Below, piece by piece: positions 10,085 through 18,818 of a stretch of DNA of 64,000 bases; positions within the stretch are counted from its first letter, which is position 1; each line of letters starts with the position of its first letter. The stretch spans positions 496,001-560,000 of the forward strand of contig NC_089466.1 in NCBI RefSeq assembly GCF_029203305.1. The letters are read 5' to 3'. Source of the stretch: Yamadazyma tenuis. Its lineage: Eukaryota > Ascomycota > Pichiomycetes > Serinales > Debaryomycetaceae. Both the position numbers and the translations under genes were made by a program. A model generated the notes under the pieces. That model did no database searches, was not told where the DNA came from, and saw only the letters and a program-made list of their open reading frames with translations.

Positions 10085-11653
10085 CTATTCATTGAACGAG
10101 AAGAGATACTTGTAATTGCTGACCTTTACGGAATCAAGCTCCACTGCGACCAACTCTAGTTGTGGGAAATTGAAAGGCCCTCCATTTGAAGCTAAGCCGC
10201 TGGAGCTAAGGTTTAGAGGGGGAACAGACGCATCAGGCAAGATCACATTTGCTGAAATGGACAGGGAACTCTGCCTGTATTCTTTTTTAGGGCTTTGCTC
10301 AAGCAGTCCCAAATATTTTAGGCTCGTTGAGTCAAATGCTTGCAGTGGGCCGGATGAGCTTGAGTTTGAGTTTGTGTTTGTGTTTGATTCATGTGCATCC
10401 AAAATTTGTGGTTCCTTTGTGCTGCTATCAGAAGATCCATTGGAGGCATTTGGGTTTCCTCCAGAGCTCAAAGAAGGAGTTGTTGCTGATACGGATGAGT
10501 TGTTGAAAAGGTTGCCATTTTTGATAGCTGATACCTGAGGGTGAGCACTCACAGACGTAGGAAAAGAAACAGAATATGTGGAGGAAGCTTTATCCGTGGG
10601 AATAATAGCTTGTGCTGCTGCATTTATAGATAAATTATTGACATTCGTATTAGCAGCAGATGCCGTTTCAGCTGCTGGAGTGGTAATAGAACTATTGTTT
10701 GACACGGTATCGGGCAAATCTGTGGACTGATCAAACATTATTGAGGAGTTGATAACGTCAGCAGTTAGATTGTGTTGCCTTTTTGCTATTGCAGACTTTC
10801 CCATGTATGGATTTGAAAATTGATGAAGATAGGTGTTTTGATTCCTCTTATTGTTATCCAAAACAGAAAGCAAAGAAGATGCAGTCTTGTTCAAAGGTTT
10901 TCCAACATCTCTTGACGACTTTTCTATCAAAGAGTCCATATGGTTAGTGTCAAATTGATGAACCTTTTTGTTCGAGGATAACACTGGGGCTTTGATTTTG
11001 GTTCTATAAGGTGATGGTAAACCGGAGAATTGATAGACTCTTTTGATAGACGGAGCACTTCTTTTCACAGAGCTTATAGCCGATTCAGTGGTACCATGCA
11101 ACTTGTGTTTATATTCGGGAGTGGCAAAAGTTTGAGGGCTTAAACCTCTTGTATTCAGGGTATTTTTCAAAACACTCTGTTGTGATGGCGTCGATTCGAT
11201 CAACAGCCTTTCTTTATTAGACTTCTCAGGTAACTTTAAACGAGATGGACTATCATACCTTGTAAAAGATCCTGGCATTTTAGGAGATATTATTCCATTA
11301 TTAGACTTTCCCTGTGATTGTGAAAGAAGGGACATAACACCCTGATATTCGATTGGCGTCAATGGTTTATTGCCTTTTTGCAGGAAAAACTCTGACAACA
11401 AAACATTGGGTGTCTTATTAAGAGAAGGGGCAAAGTCCAATTGAGTATTGTTTGGTGTAACGATGATGCTTGCATCCTCACCAAAGGCTTTGGGTGTAGG
11501 AGTAGGAGTGGATGGGGGAAGAGGTACGCTGTTGTCAGGGAATGAATCCGCTTTCTTCCACATTGAGGATACGAGGATTCCTACCTTAGACAATAGATTC
11601 CTCCTCTTCTCCTTTGCATTCGTTTGTTTTTTGTAAACTCTTCTGTTATCCAT
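10085..11653 (-). CDS. NUP60: FG-nucleoporin of the nuclear basket, Nup60
   Basis: Nup60 anchors Nup2 and the Mlp proteins on the nuclear side of the pore. The 522-residue protein is largely disordered and rich in Ser, Asn and Thr. Two blocks identify it: LSEFFLQKGNKPLTPIEYQGVMSLL-like sequence at about residues 85-110, and SGLPSPYRTKI at about 208-218, both close to S. cerevisiae Nup60. The ending KVSNYKYLFSF also matches the Nup60 tail. An N-terminal basic region (about 1-35) fits the known membrane-binding helix region. CTG codons here may be serine. Classical FG repeats are few, as in the S. cerevisiae protein. Confidence 0.85.
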   Translation of the reverse strand: MDNRRVYKKQTNAKEKRRNLLSKVGILVSSMWKKADSFPDNSVPLPPSTPTPTPKAFGEDASIIVTPNNTQLDFAPSLNKTPNVLLSEFFLQKGNKPLTPIEYQGVMSLLSQSQGKSNNGIISPKMPGSFTRYDSPSRLKLPEKSNKERLLIESTPSQQSVLKNTLNTRGLSPQTFATPEYKHKLHGTTESAISSVKRSAPSIKRVYQFSGLPSPYRTKIKAPVLSSNKKVHQFDTNHMDSLIEKSSRDVGKPLNKTASSLLSVLDNNKRNQNTYLHQFSNPYMGKSAIAKRQHNLTADVINSSIMFDQSTDLPDTVSNNSSITTPAAETASAANTNVNNLSINAAAQAIIPTDKASSTYSVSFPTSVSAHPQVSAIKNGNLFNNSSVSATTPSLSSGGNPNASNGSSDSSTKEPQILDAHESNTNTNSNSSSSGPLQAFDSTSLKYLGLLEQSPKKEYRQSSLSISANVILPDASVPPLNLSSSGLASNGGPFNFPQLELVAVELDSVKVSNYKYLFSFNE

Positions 11654-12205
11654 GAGCTACTTGGTTTAATGACAATAATTAGTTCGTTGATAGAATTTTG
11701 AGAAGATGAGTGTTATTGAGACACGACCTTAAATATGCCTATGGTTTCACACTTACTGTATTCTGGTTTATTTACCAAGTAAAGAAACTACAACAGAAGA
11801 GACTTTTAGATGATATTATGATACTTTTCGGAGTATTTATTGTCCAATTCAAAGATAAAACCAATTAGAGGATGTGCAGAAAAGGTTTTCAATAATAGCG
11901 GAGGCTGAAAATCCAGTTAATATAGCTAGCAGTTATTGAATATACTCAATTATTGACTCATGTTGACTCTACCAGCAGTCCTTCAATGATCCCAAAGTGA
12001 ACTGTAGTAATACTGTTTGGTTGGACCATAAATTATTAGTCCCCCGTATTTTCATGAATCGCATTAAGACAAACAAACACGAAAAATACTAAGCTTTATC
12101 TTTTAATCTAGGGACTTCACGGGTTGCAGAATAAAGTCTCCTTAACCCAATAAATAACGTACAAATAAACCGAAATCCCATTTGCATACTCATGAAGACA
12201 CGAAC
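11654..12205. promoter_or_regulatory. Divergent intergenic region NUP60 / MMS22
   Basis: This is 552 bp of AT-rich sequence between two divergent genes. I see no RNA gene, repeat or strong regulatory motif. Confidence 0.5.
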
Positions 12206-15200
12206 ATGACTGAACACGTATCAGACTCAGAACCTGAATGTGAGCTTCTACCGTTATCCAGCATTTCAAGAGGTCGATTTCAGTCTATGATAAATCTGCT
12301 TTCACCAGTAGTAAAGCTGCAAGTCATCACCAAGATTGAATCATCTCGATACACTTCCTTGTTGCAAACTAAACCAGCACTTCAGTTACAAAGACGAATA
12401 ACACCTGAATCAGAACAAGCAAATAAGAGCAATGAAAGCAAAGAAATCGAGGAGGCATTAGAGACTATTATGCCCTTTGCTGCAAGCTCTATATTAAATC
12501 TGCGCCGTGGGCTAAGAAAGAGAAACTTTGCAAGTACTCATCCTTACCTAGCAGATCAAGCGCATTGGCTTGATCTTGCAAGCATTAACTATTTGAATGA
12601 TATCTACGAGGAAAACCGAAACTTAGAGTCTATGCTTAAGTTTTTAAATCAGCAGTATCTCAGAAAAAAGTCCAGATATCCAGATGAAGATAGGTATAAA
12701 TCTAAAAGTTTCTATAAATTCTTGGGAAGAACTAATCCAAATGTCCACATTGGATCGCTCTCACAGAACGACCCTGAAGTACCAGATTTGGCCACAACAA
12801 GAAATGGCGAGCGAACAGAAAGTGATATAGAAGAATTGCAACTGGTGGACTACGAATCTGATGATTCCATCGCTAATATTCGACATAGGAGTGTTTATAT
12901 AGATGACTCGGATGAAAATGATTCAAGCCACAGACGAGATAGTGAATCTTCTGAAATATCGTTGATTGATATTAACGAGTTACAGAGGTACAAATTGGAA
13001 GATGCCAATTCCGTCTTTACAAAGATAAATAAAAATGACAATGGTGGTAATAGTCAAAAGGAAAGGGAAGATGAAGATGGTGCAATGGTCCATGTTGGAG
13101 GACGTGTTAGGAGAGGAAAGAATATCCTTCATGGTGTTTTACCGGAATCTGCAAAGAGGCTTTCAATTTGGAAGGGAAAAAAACTTACAACGAAAACAAA
13201 GAGAGTTGGAGCAACTGATTTGAGAAAAGGGTTGGCCATAAAGAAGAAAGGATCCTCTATATCGAAGACGAATTTTATCAATGAAATGAATTTATATGAT
13301 GAACTATTTCAGGAAAAAGACTCCGATGAAGTAAACATGCAAGAAATTGGGGAACACTATCTCACATTCAATAATGACGACCTCAACAAATATATGAACG
13401 AAGCTTTGAATGAAAGTCATGCTTTTGATTTTAGATACAATTCCTATATGTTTTCTGAATCGGAAAGCGATGAAGAGGAAAATGAGCCAACAATTTTATT
13501 TGCAAATAAAGGGCATCTTGATAGTTCAGAAGAACCAGAAATTAGTCATGATATCAGCTTATCGGATATAGATATGTTTGATGGTGCCGCTTTCCCCAAT
13601 AAAGTGGGTTCAGCACCTCAGAAGAGAATCAGCGATTATTTGAAAGATGAAAGTGAAATAAATCCCGATATTGTTAAGCAGCCCAAAAGAGCTTCCACTT
13701 TTAGAGGGGTACCTTGGAACAAACAGCAGAATTCTCGTGGAACTGATCCTGTATTAAAAAGAAAGTATCAAAAGTTTGGAGTGAAACGGTTGAGAAGGAA
13801 GGAATTTAATGCACCCTCAAGAAAGTTGCACGAGAAGCCAACTAAAGCCAAAGAACAGGAGGAAGCCAAAGGAAGTTCAACAAAGACCAAAAATTCCCAA
13901 AGTGAGGTATATCAACCTCCTATTTCAAACTACTACTACAAAAAATCTCCTGCTACCTTCACCACTTCAATAGAAGTTGAAAGTACCAAAAAGTTCATCA
14001 AGACTAGTAGATTCGATCAGATACACCAAAGAGATTTCCAATTTAATCGAAGAAAAGAGCGGTTAGTTGACATTGACATATCCAAACTACATTTGTTGAG
14101 CCAAGATTATATTTCCTTTGGAAGTGCTAGACCATTGACTGTAAACCTTGGAGATAGGGGATTTACACTCAGTTTGGTGACAAAATTAAATTCTATTAAT
14201 GAAGCTGTTCAGCTTTTGCAGTCGATTTCTAGAAGACTAAATGGTACGATTGTTGACTTGTCAGGGATTGCAGGGGCTCTTCGAACCTTGTTAAATTGGT
14301 ATGTCACATTGCAAGAAATTCCCAATGAAGTTGAATGGAAGTACCTCAGGTACATTGTGAAAAGATCTGCTCGAAGAGATCCAAAAGAAGTTTCTGAACT
14401 TCTTCCCTCTACTCTATGCATTTTTTACACTTTTTTGAATTTGACTGAAAAGTATAATGGTAGCAGCAAGGTACTATTTGATGAATTCAAAGACTACTGT
14501 GGGTTCTTTTGGTGGTTGGTTTATGAGAAATTACACGAGAATACAGAATTTGGAACTTTTAATGAAGCTGACATGTATTATAGTTTTATCCTTGAGTTGT
14601 TATCTTCTAACATGGAGTTGTTTTGGTCAACAGTGATAAACAGTGTTGAAAAAGTTAACGAACAAAGAACTGGTATGTGTTTGGAGGGTATGTTTTACTT
14701 ATGCAACAAGATTTCACCCAAGAATTATAACTGGGAATGCCTTTACAAATTGTATGACACTTTCAACGAACAGATTCCAAGTACACTATACAAAGAATTC
14801 ATTGACATATGTTTCCTTTTGAATCAGCGGAGATCTTGGCCTCTAGAAGAAAAGCTTATAATGCTTTTGTATTCTACCGTCACGAAAAGAAAATTCTTCA
14901 ACTTTGAAGACGAGAGCTTGGATGCAGCCCCAATTTCGAAGATCTCTACTATCAATGATATACCGAACTCTTCCTTTTTTGAGTGCTTTATCCAGTTTTT
15001 TTACTACTACGTCTCAGCTTTGTCTGCCGATTCCTCAACCAAAAGGCTTTCAACGAAGTTGTTAACGTCCAGCCATTTTAGCTATGGAAAAGGAAAGAAA
15101 CACCAGGTGGCTTTCATCAATAGGTTTAACTTCATTATAATATTAAGCCAAGTTTCAAGTCTAAATCAGAACAATCTGGTCACCGATTTGATAAAGCTGA

Positions 15201-16981
15201 TTCAAGAATCTAAAGACCTTGATATCTACCTGTTGGCCATCAGAAATCTCAAGACATATACTGAAATTGTGATTTCAAAAGATCAGACTGCACCGATAGA
15301 GTCTTTTAGTTTGTTGCTTGTTAATACTTCTCTGCTATATCTGTCGGTCCCTGGAATATCCAAGATATTGATACAGTTGTCGGTCTGTATGAAACAGTCT
15401 TTCTGCCTTGACAAGCCACTGTCATCATTAAATGCTCTGAACTCATTGCAGTTCTTTAACGTGATGAGAGGAATAGAATTGAAAGATTTTCATGATGACA
15501 TAGCAATTAGAGTTATTGAATTGTTGAAAGTTGCAGCACATAGTCTAATTCTTGAAAGAGAAACCTTGATTCAGAAGTCAGAACTAGCAAAAAGCCTTGT
15601 TGAGAAGATTCGTTCGTATATCAGCCGAATTATGGGAGGCTTCCCAATGAAGACCAGAGTTAGGGAACAGAAATTGACTCTCCTCATTGAGGATTGTTTA
15701 CAGCTTTGGATATCAATTTCTGCCATTGTCGATCCGAACTGGAACAAGATAATTTTCCAAGAATTCCTCTATATGGGTAATTCTTACCTGAGAGATTTGT
15801 TCTCTTTGGAACTATTTTGCAACATTTTGAATTACAATGATATACCGCAGCACTTGGAGGTTGTGCTACAAACCCTTATTAAGCTGTTGGCAAAGCTTCA
15901 ACCCCCAAAGTACGCTACGAGTATCATAAATGCATTGAGGAGGCTTTCCTTGCCCATCCTCGAATTCAAAAATATTCATTTGAACAGGAGGTTGACACCA
16001 ATTGAGCTCAATACCAATAAGTCTCAAATCGTTTTATCTGTGTTGTCCAATTTAGTGGAAGGAGCAATGCTGAGGCAAAGTAAGGTTAACTTGATCTGTT
16101 CATTCATGGATGCTTTGAATGAAGAATATGATAGGTATTTCAAATCATCAAAGTTTGTTGAATTCTGCAAGCGAAACGTTGAATTTCTTCAGGTTCATGC
16201 AACTGAACTTGTAGGAACTCTCTCCATATATCAAGAGTTGGCTAATAAGTTGGATGTAACCCCCATTTCAGCTAATCAAATAAAATGGAAGGGTTTGCCA
16301 TTAGTCAAAAAACTAGTTGTATTGCATAAGGAATTTATTTCCAGTATAGTGTACCAAAAGGATGTTTTTGCAACATTGAACCAGTACACAGAAACCGGCA
16401 TTTGGAACTCACTATTTCATCTAGTCAGTATCTACATGAAGGCAATTACCATAAATCAATTGGAATACTGGTTATGTATTTCCATTTTGTTGGATTTTTT
16501 GTCTCTAAAACTAGACTCGTTCGAGATAGATGTCACTAGTAGAGAGTTTGCGAGATTCGTCCTTCTGCTCGAAGACATGACTTCGCTATGCTATTCTCAT
16601 TGGGGTAGTCGATTTGCCAACGTGTTAAGAAACTATCAATTGAAAGCACTTTGTCAGACTTACAGTATTTTGGGCAAGGCCTATTTAATATTTGATGGTT
16701 ACAAAGATCACCAATTCATCAAAAAAGCAATAGAGAAACTGTTGCTTGATTACGCTTTACCCAGTGCACAGAAAATGCCTGTCCTTGACAAAGCATATTC
16801 TTCCTTTTTGTTTCTGGACATTTCGAACAATTCAAAAGACTTGCTTCTTCCAATGGAACAGCATCTTTTGAAACCTGATCATGAAAGGTACGACCCTCAA
16901 GAATATGCCGGTCATTTAAGGGTTTTGGCTGCTGACAATGCTTTGTCAGAAACTCTCTACTTTGATTTTTCATTTCAATAA
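12206..16981 (+). CDS. MMS22: Mms22/Mus7-family replication-repair protein
   Basis: Mms22 is the substrate adaptor of the Rtt101-Mms1 cullin ligase and is needed for recovery of damaged replication forks. The 1591-residue product is acidic and disordered for about the first 550 residues, with many Asp/Glu/Ser tracts. The rest is alpha-helical. Near residue 105 a conserved-looking block reads LRKRNFASTHPYLADQ, followed by YLNDIYEEN and KSKSFYKFLG. I recognise this as the N-terminal signature of the family. Length fits (S. cerevisiae 1454). I start at ATG 12206; the frame opens at TTG 12182. The call rests on recognition of this block and overall architecture, so it is less certain than the enzymes here. 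It is convergent with SWC4. Confidence 0.75.
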   Translation: MTEHVSDSEPECELLPLSSISRGRFQSMINLLSPVVKLQVITKIESSRYTSLLQTKPALQLQRRITPESEQANKSNESKEIEEALETIMPFAASSILNLRRGLRKRNFASTHPYLADQAHWLDLASINYLNDIYEENRNLESMLKFLNQQYLRKKSRYPDEDRYKSKSFYKFLGRTNPNVHIGSLSQNDPEVPDLATTRNGERTESDIEELQLVDYESDDSIANIRHRSVYIDDSDENDSSHRRDSESSEISLIDINELQRYKLEDANSVFTKINKNDNGGNSQKEREDEDGAMVHVGGRVRRGKNILHGVLPESAKRLSIWKGKKLTTKTKRVGATDLRKGLAIKKKGSSISKTNFINEMNLYDELFQEKDSDEVNMQEIGEHYLTFNNDDLNKYMNEALNESHAFDFRYNSYMFSESESDEEENEPTILFANKGHLDSSEEPEISHDISLSDIDMFDGAAFPNKVGSAPQKRISDYLKDESEINPDIVKQPKRASTFRGVPWNKQQNSRGTDPVLKRKYQKFGVKRLRRKEFNAPSRKLHEKPTKAKEQEEAKGSSTKTKNSQSEVYQPPISNYYYKKSPATFTTSIEVESTKKFIKTSRFDQIHQRDFQFNRRKERLVDIDISKLHLLSQDYISFGSARPLTVNLGDRGFTLSLVTKLNSINEAVQLLQSISRRLNGTIVDLSGIAGALRTLLNWYVTLQEIPNEVEWKYLRYIVKRSARRDPKEVSELLPSTLCIFYTFLNLTEKYNGSSKVLFDEFKDYCGFFWWLVYEKLHENTEFGTFNEADMYYSFILELLSSNMELFWSTVINSVEKVNEQRTGMCLEGMFYLCNKISPKNYNWECLYKLYDTFNEQIPSTLYKEFIDICFLLNQRRSWPLEEKLIMLLYSTVTKRKFFNFEDESLDAAPISKISTINDIPNSSFFECFIQFFYYYVSALSADSSTKRLSTKLLTSSHFSYGKGKKHQVAFINRFNFIIILSQVSSLNQNNLVTDLIKLIQESKDLDIYLLAIRNLKTYTEIVISKDQTAPIESFSLLLVNTSLLYLSVPGISKILIQLSVCMKQSFCLDKPLSSLNALNSLQFFNVMRGIELKDFHDDIAIRVIELLKVAAHSLILERETLIQKSELAKSLVEKIRSYISRIMGGFPMKTRVREQKLTLLIEDCLQLWISISAIVDPNWNKIIFQEFLYMGNSYLRDLFSLELFCNILNYNDIPQHLEVVLQTLIKLLAKLQPPKYATSIINALRRLSLPILEFKNIHLNRRLTPIELNTNKSQIVLSVLSNLVEGAMLRQSKVNLICSFMDALNEEYDRYFKSSKFVEFCKRNVEFLQVHATELVGTLSIYQELANKLDVTPISANQIKWKGLPLVKKLVVLHKEFISSIVYQKDVFATLNQYTETGIWNSLFHLVSIYMKAITINQLEYWLCISILLDFLSLKLDSFEIDVTSREFARFVLLLEDMTSLCYSHWGSRFANVLRNYQLKALCQTYSILGKAYLIFDGYKDHQFIKKAIEKLLLDYALPSAQKMPVLDKAYSSFLFLDISNNSKDLLLPMEQHLLKPDHERYDPQEYAGHLRVLAADNALSETLYFDFSFQ

Positions 16982-17040
16982 AGAAATGAAGAGCATGAAG
17001 AACTGAGAATCGATTATTTAACTAATAGTATACTTAATTA

Positions 17041-18741
17041 TTATTCTAATCCCTTTTGACTTCTGATCAACTGGATTTCAGCTTCCAACTTATCGCGACC
17101 CTTCTTCACCTCCAAAAGAGCTACTACGGCCCTTAATAATTCATCATATTTTGCCATTGCTTTCCTCGTCGGCATAACGGGCCTCCAAGAGGTACCTCCA
17201 GCAGTAGGTATATCAAGCTCAGTAAAGACACTAGTAACTGATTTAAGAACAGATTGTCTTTGCTGTAAGCCAGGTAGTCTTTGTGAAGATCGAAGTATGA
17301 CGCCAGGAGTTAACCTTTCGTTAGCATGATAGTGAAGACCGTAGGCTTCTTCTTCTTTTGCAGTAAGTCGCTTCATGAGCAATTTATGGATAGCAGAAAT
17401 TTCGTTCTTGTTACCTTGGCTTTGGTTTTGTTTAACAAGATTCGATAAGTGCTGTTGCAAATGTGTCTGGAATGTACGCTCTTTCCGAATTGAGGAAGAG
17501 GCAGCAAGCGGTATGGGAGGTGGAATAGGATCATGACTCGGAGAAGATTGATTTTGTAATTGGCGCCTTTTCTGATTTTTGTCCATAATCATCAAGTTAT
17601 TATAGAGGTTAGTCAAGCCTTGAGAAGACTGATATTGTTGGACAGACTGTGAGGTTTGAGGGGAATCAAGCAAGGTCAACAAGTTAGACCTTTCCACGAG
17701 CATTTTTTTAGCAGCCAATTCGAAACGGCGTGCTTCAATCACCAAAGACTCTTCTTCAGCAATTTCAGCAGGAGTTCTCTTTAACAATCTTTCCAAATAT
17801 TGTTTTCTTTCAACCTCCTTGCTCTTTGAGAATGACCCAAGAGAATCAATGAGCGCTGGATTTCCATTTGCGTCGTCCGAATAAATGCGTTTACAAACTC
17901 GATAAAACTGTTCTTTCAAATCCTCCAAGGAACGGTGACTTGAATATTCGTATCTATCGAGTATAATATGCCACTTCAATTCGAATGAGTTACACAATTC
18001 AAAAAGGTGCTTAGTTTCCTTATAAGTCCAAGGTATTGCATTTGTTTTAGATTCAGGAATTACAGATGCCTCTTCTGATTGTGCTTGGGTCGATTCTTTG
18101 GATATTTCAGATTGTGATCCATCCTCTTGAGAGGTGACTTCCGAGCTCGCGTCTTTCTTGCTCTCCGAAATTCCTGTGACTTCTCCTTTCTCTCCTTTGA
18201 TTTTTTTTTCGTTGTCTCTTGCTGCCTTTTCTTTGGCTAGTTTTTCTTGTCTTTGGCGTTCTTTTTCCATTCTTCTTTCTTCCCATAGTTCACTATTTTT
18301 TCTCTCCTCTACCTCAATATCCTCCATATATTTATTGAAAGTCTCTTCATCAACAAAATCAGGTATATCAACATTGGTGCTGAACTTAGTGAAGAAATAT
18401 GGTTGTTGTACTTGAATATTGTCTTGTTCCAATAATTCTTTTGAGCCACGTACCCAATGGTACAACGTTAATGGATCACCTGATTTGGGCTTGAAGTCTT
18501 TAAGTGTCCATGGTGTAGCCTTAGATTTCCATCTGTCTTTAACGCCAACATTATTATTAGCGTTTGTTAGGTTCACGGGCGGTGTGTTTGGGCCCAATAG
18601 ATTGTACAATTCCCGAGCCATACCCGTTTGCCGAGCTTGTAAGTTAGTGCTATCATTCCCATGTTTGGCTTTCTTTTTTGATGGCTGCCCTGAATTATCC
18701 CTTTGAATGTTCAATACATCCAATATATCATTGGCCGACAT
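17041..18741 (-). CDS. SWC4: Swc4/Eaf2, DMAP1-like subunit of SWR1 and NuA4
   Basis: Swc4 is shared by the SWR1 remodeller (H2A.Z deposition) and the NuA4 histone acetyltransferase. The 566-residue protein has the N-terminal DMAP1-type segment (MARELYNLLG, then WKxKATPWTLKDFKP at about 70-85). The SANT-like domain lies at about 235-285 (WTYKETKHLFELCNSFELKW, then DRYEYSSHRSLEDLKEQFY). A charged coiled-coil stretch (about 145-185) rich in Lys/Glu/Arg separates them, and a second helical region runs to the C-terminus. Length is near the S. cerevisiae protein (476) with longer linkers. The start codon is a clear ATG at 18741, 77 bp beyond the stop of the upstream cullin gene's 3' end. Confidence 0.93.
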   Translation of the reverse strand: MSANDILDVLNIQRDNSGQPSKKKAKHGNDSTNLQARQTGMARELYNLLGPNTPPVNLTNANNNVGVKDRWKSKATPWTLKDFKPKSGDPLTLYHWVRGSKELLEQDNIQVQQPYFFTKFSTNVDIPDFVDEETFNKYMEDIEVEERKNSELWEERRMEKERQRQEKLAKEKAARDNEKKIKGEKGEVTGISESKKDASSEVTSQEDGSQSEISKESTQAQSEEASVIPESKTNAIPWTYKETKHLFELCNSFELKWHIILDRYEYSSHRSLEDLKEQFYRVCKRIYSDDANGNPALIDSLGSFSKSKEVERKQYLERLLKRTPAEIAEEESLVIEARRFELAAKKMLVERSNLLTLLDSPQTSQSVQQYQSSQGLTNLYNNLMIMDKNQKRRQLQNQSSPSHDPIPPPIPLAASSSIRKERTFQTHLQQHLSNLVKQNQSQGNKNEISAIHKLLMKRLTAKEEEAYGLHYHANERLTPGVILRSSQRLPGLQQRQSVLKSVTSVFTELDIPTAGGTSWRPVMPTRKAMAKYDELLRAVVALLEVKKGRDKLEAEIQLIRSQKGLE

Positions 18742-18818
18742 ATCTGTGTACTTATGTTAAAACAATTTCTTTGGACTAAAATTTCTTTCCGCGAAAGCGA
18801 ATATTCTGTAGATTCATA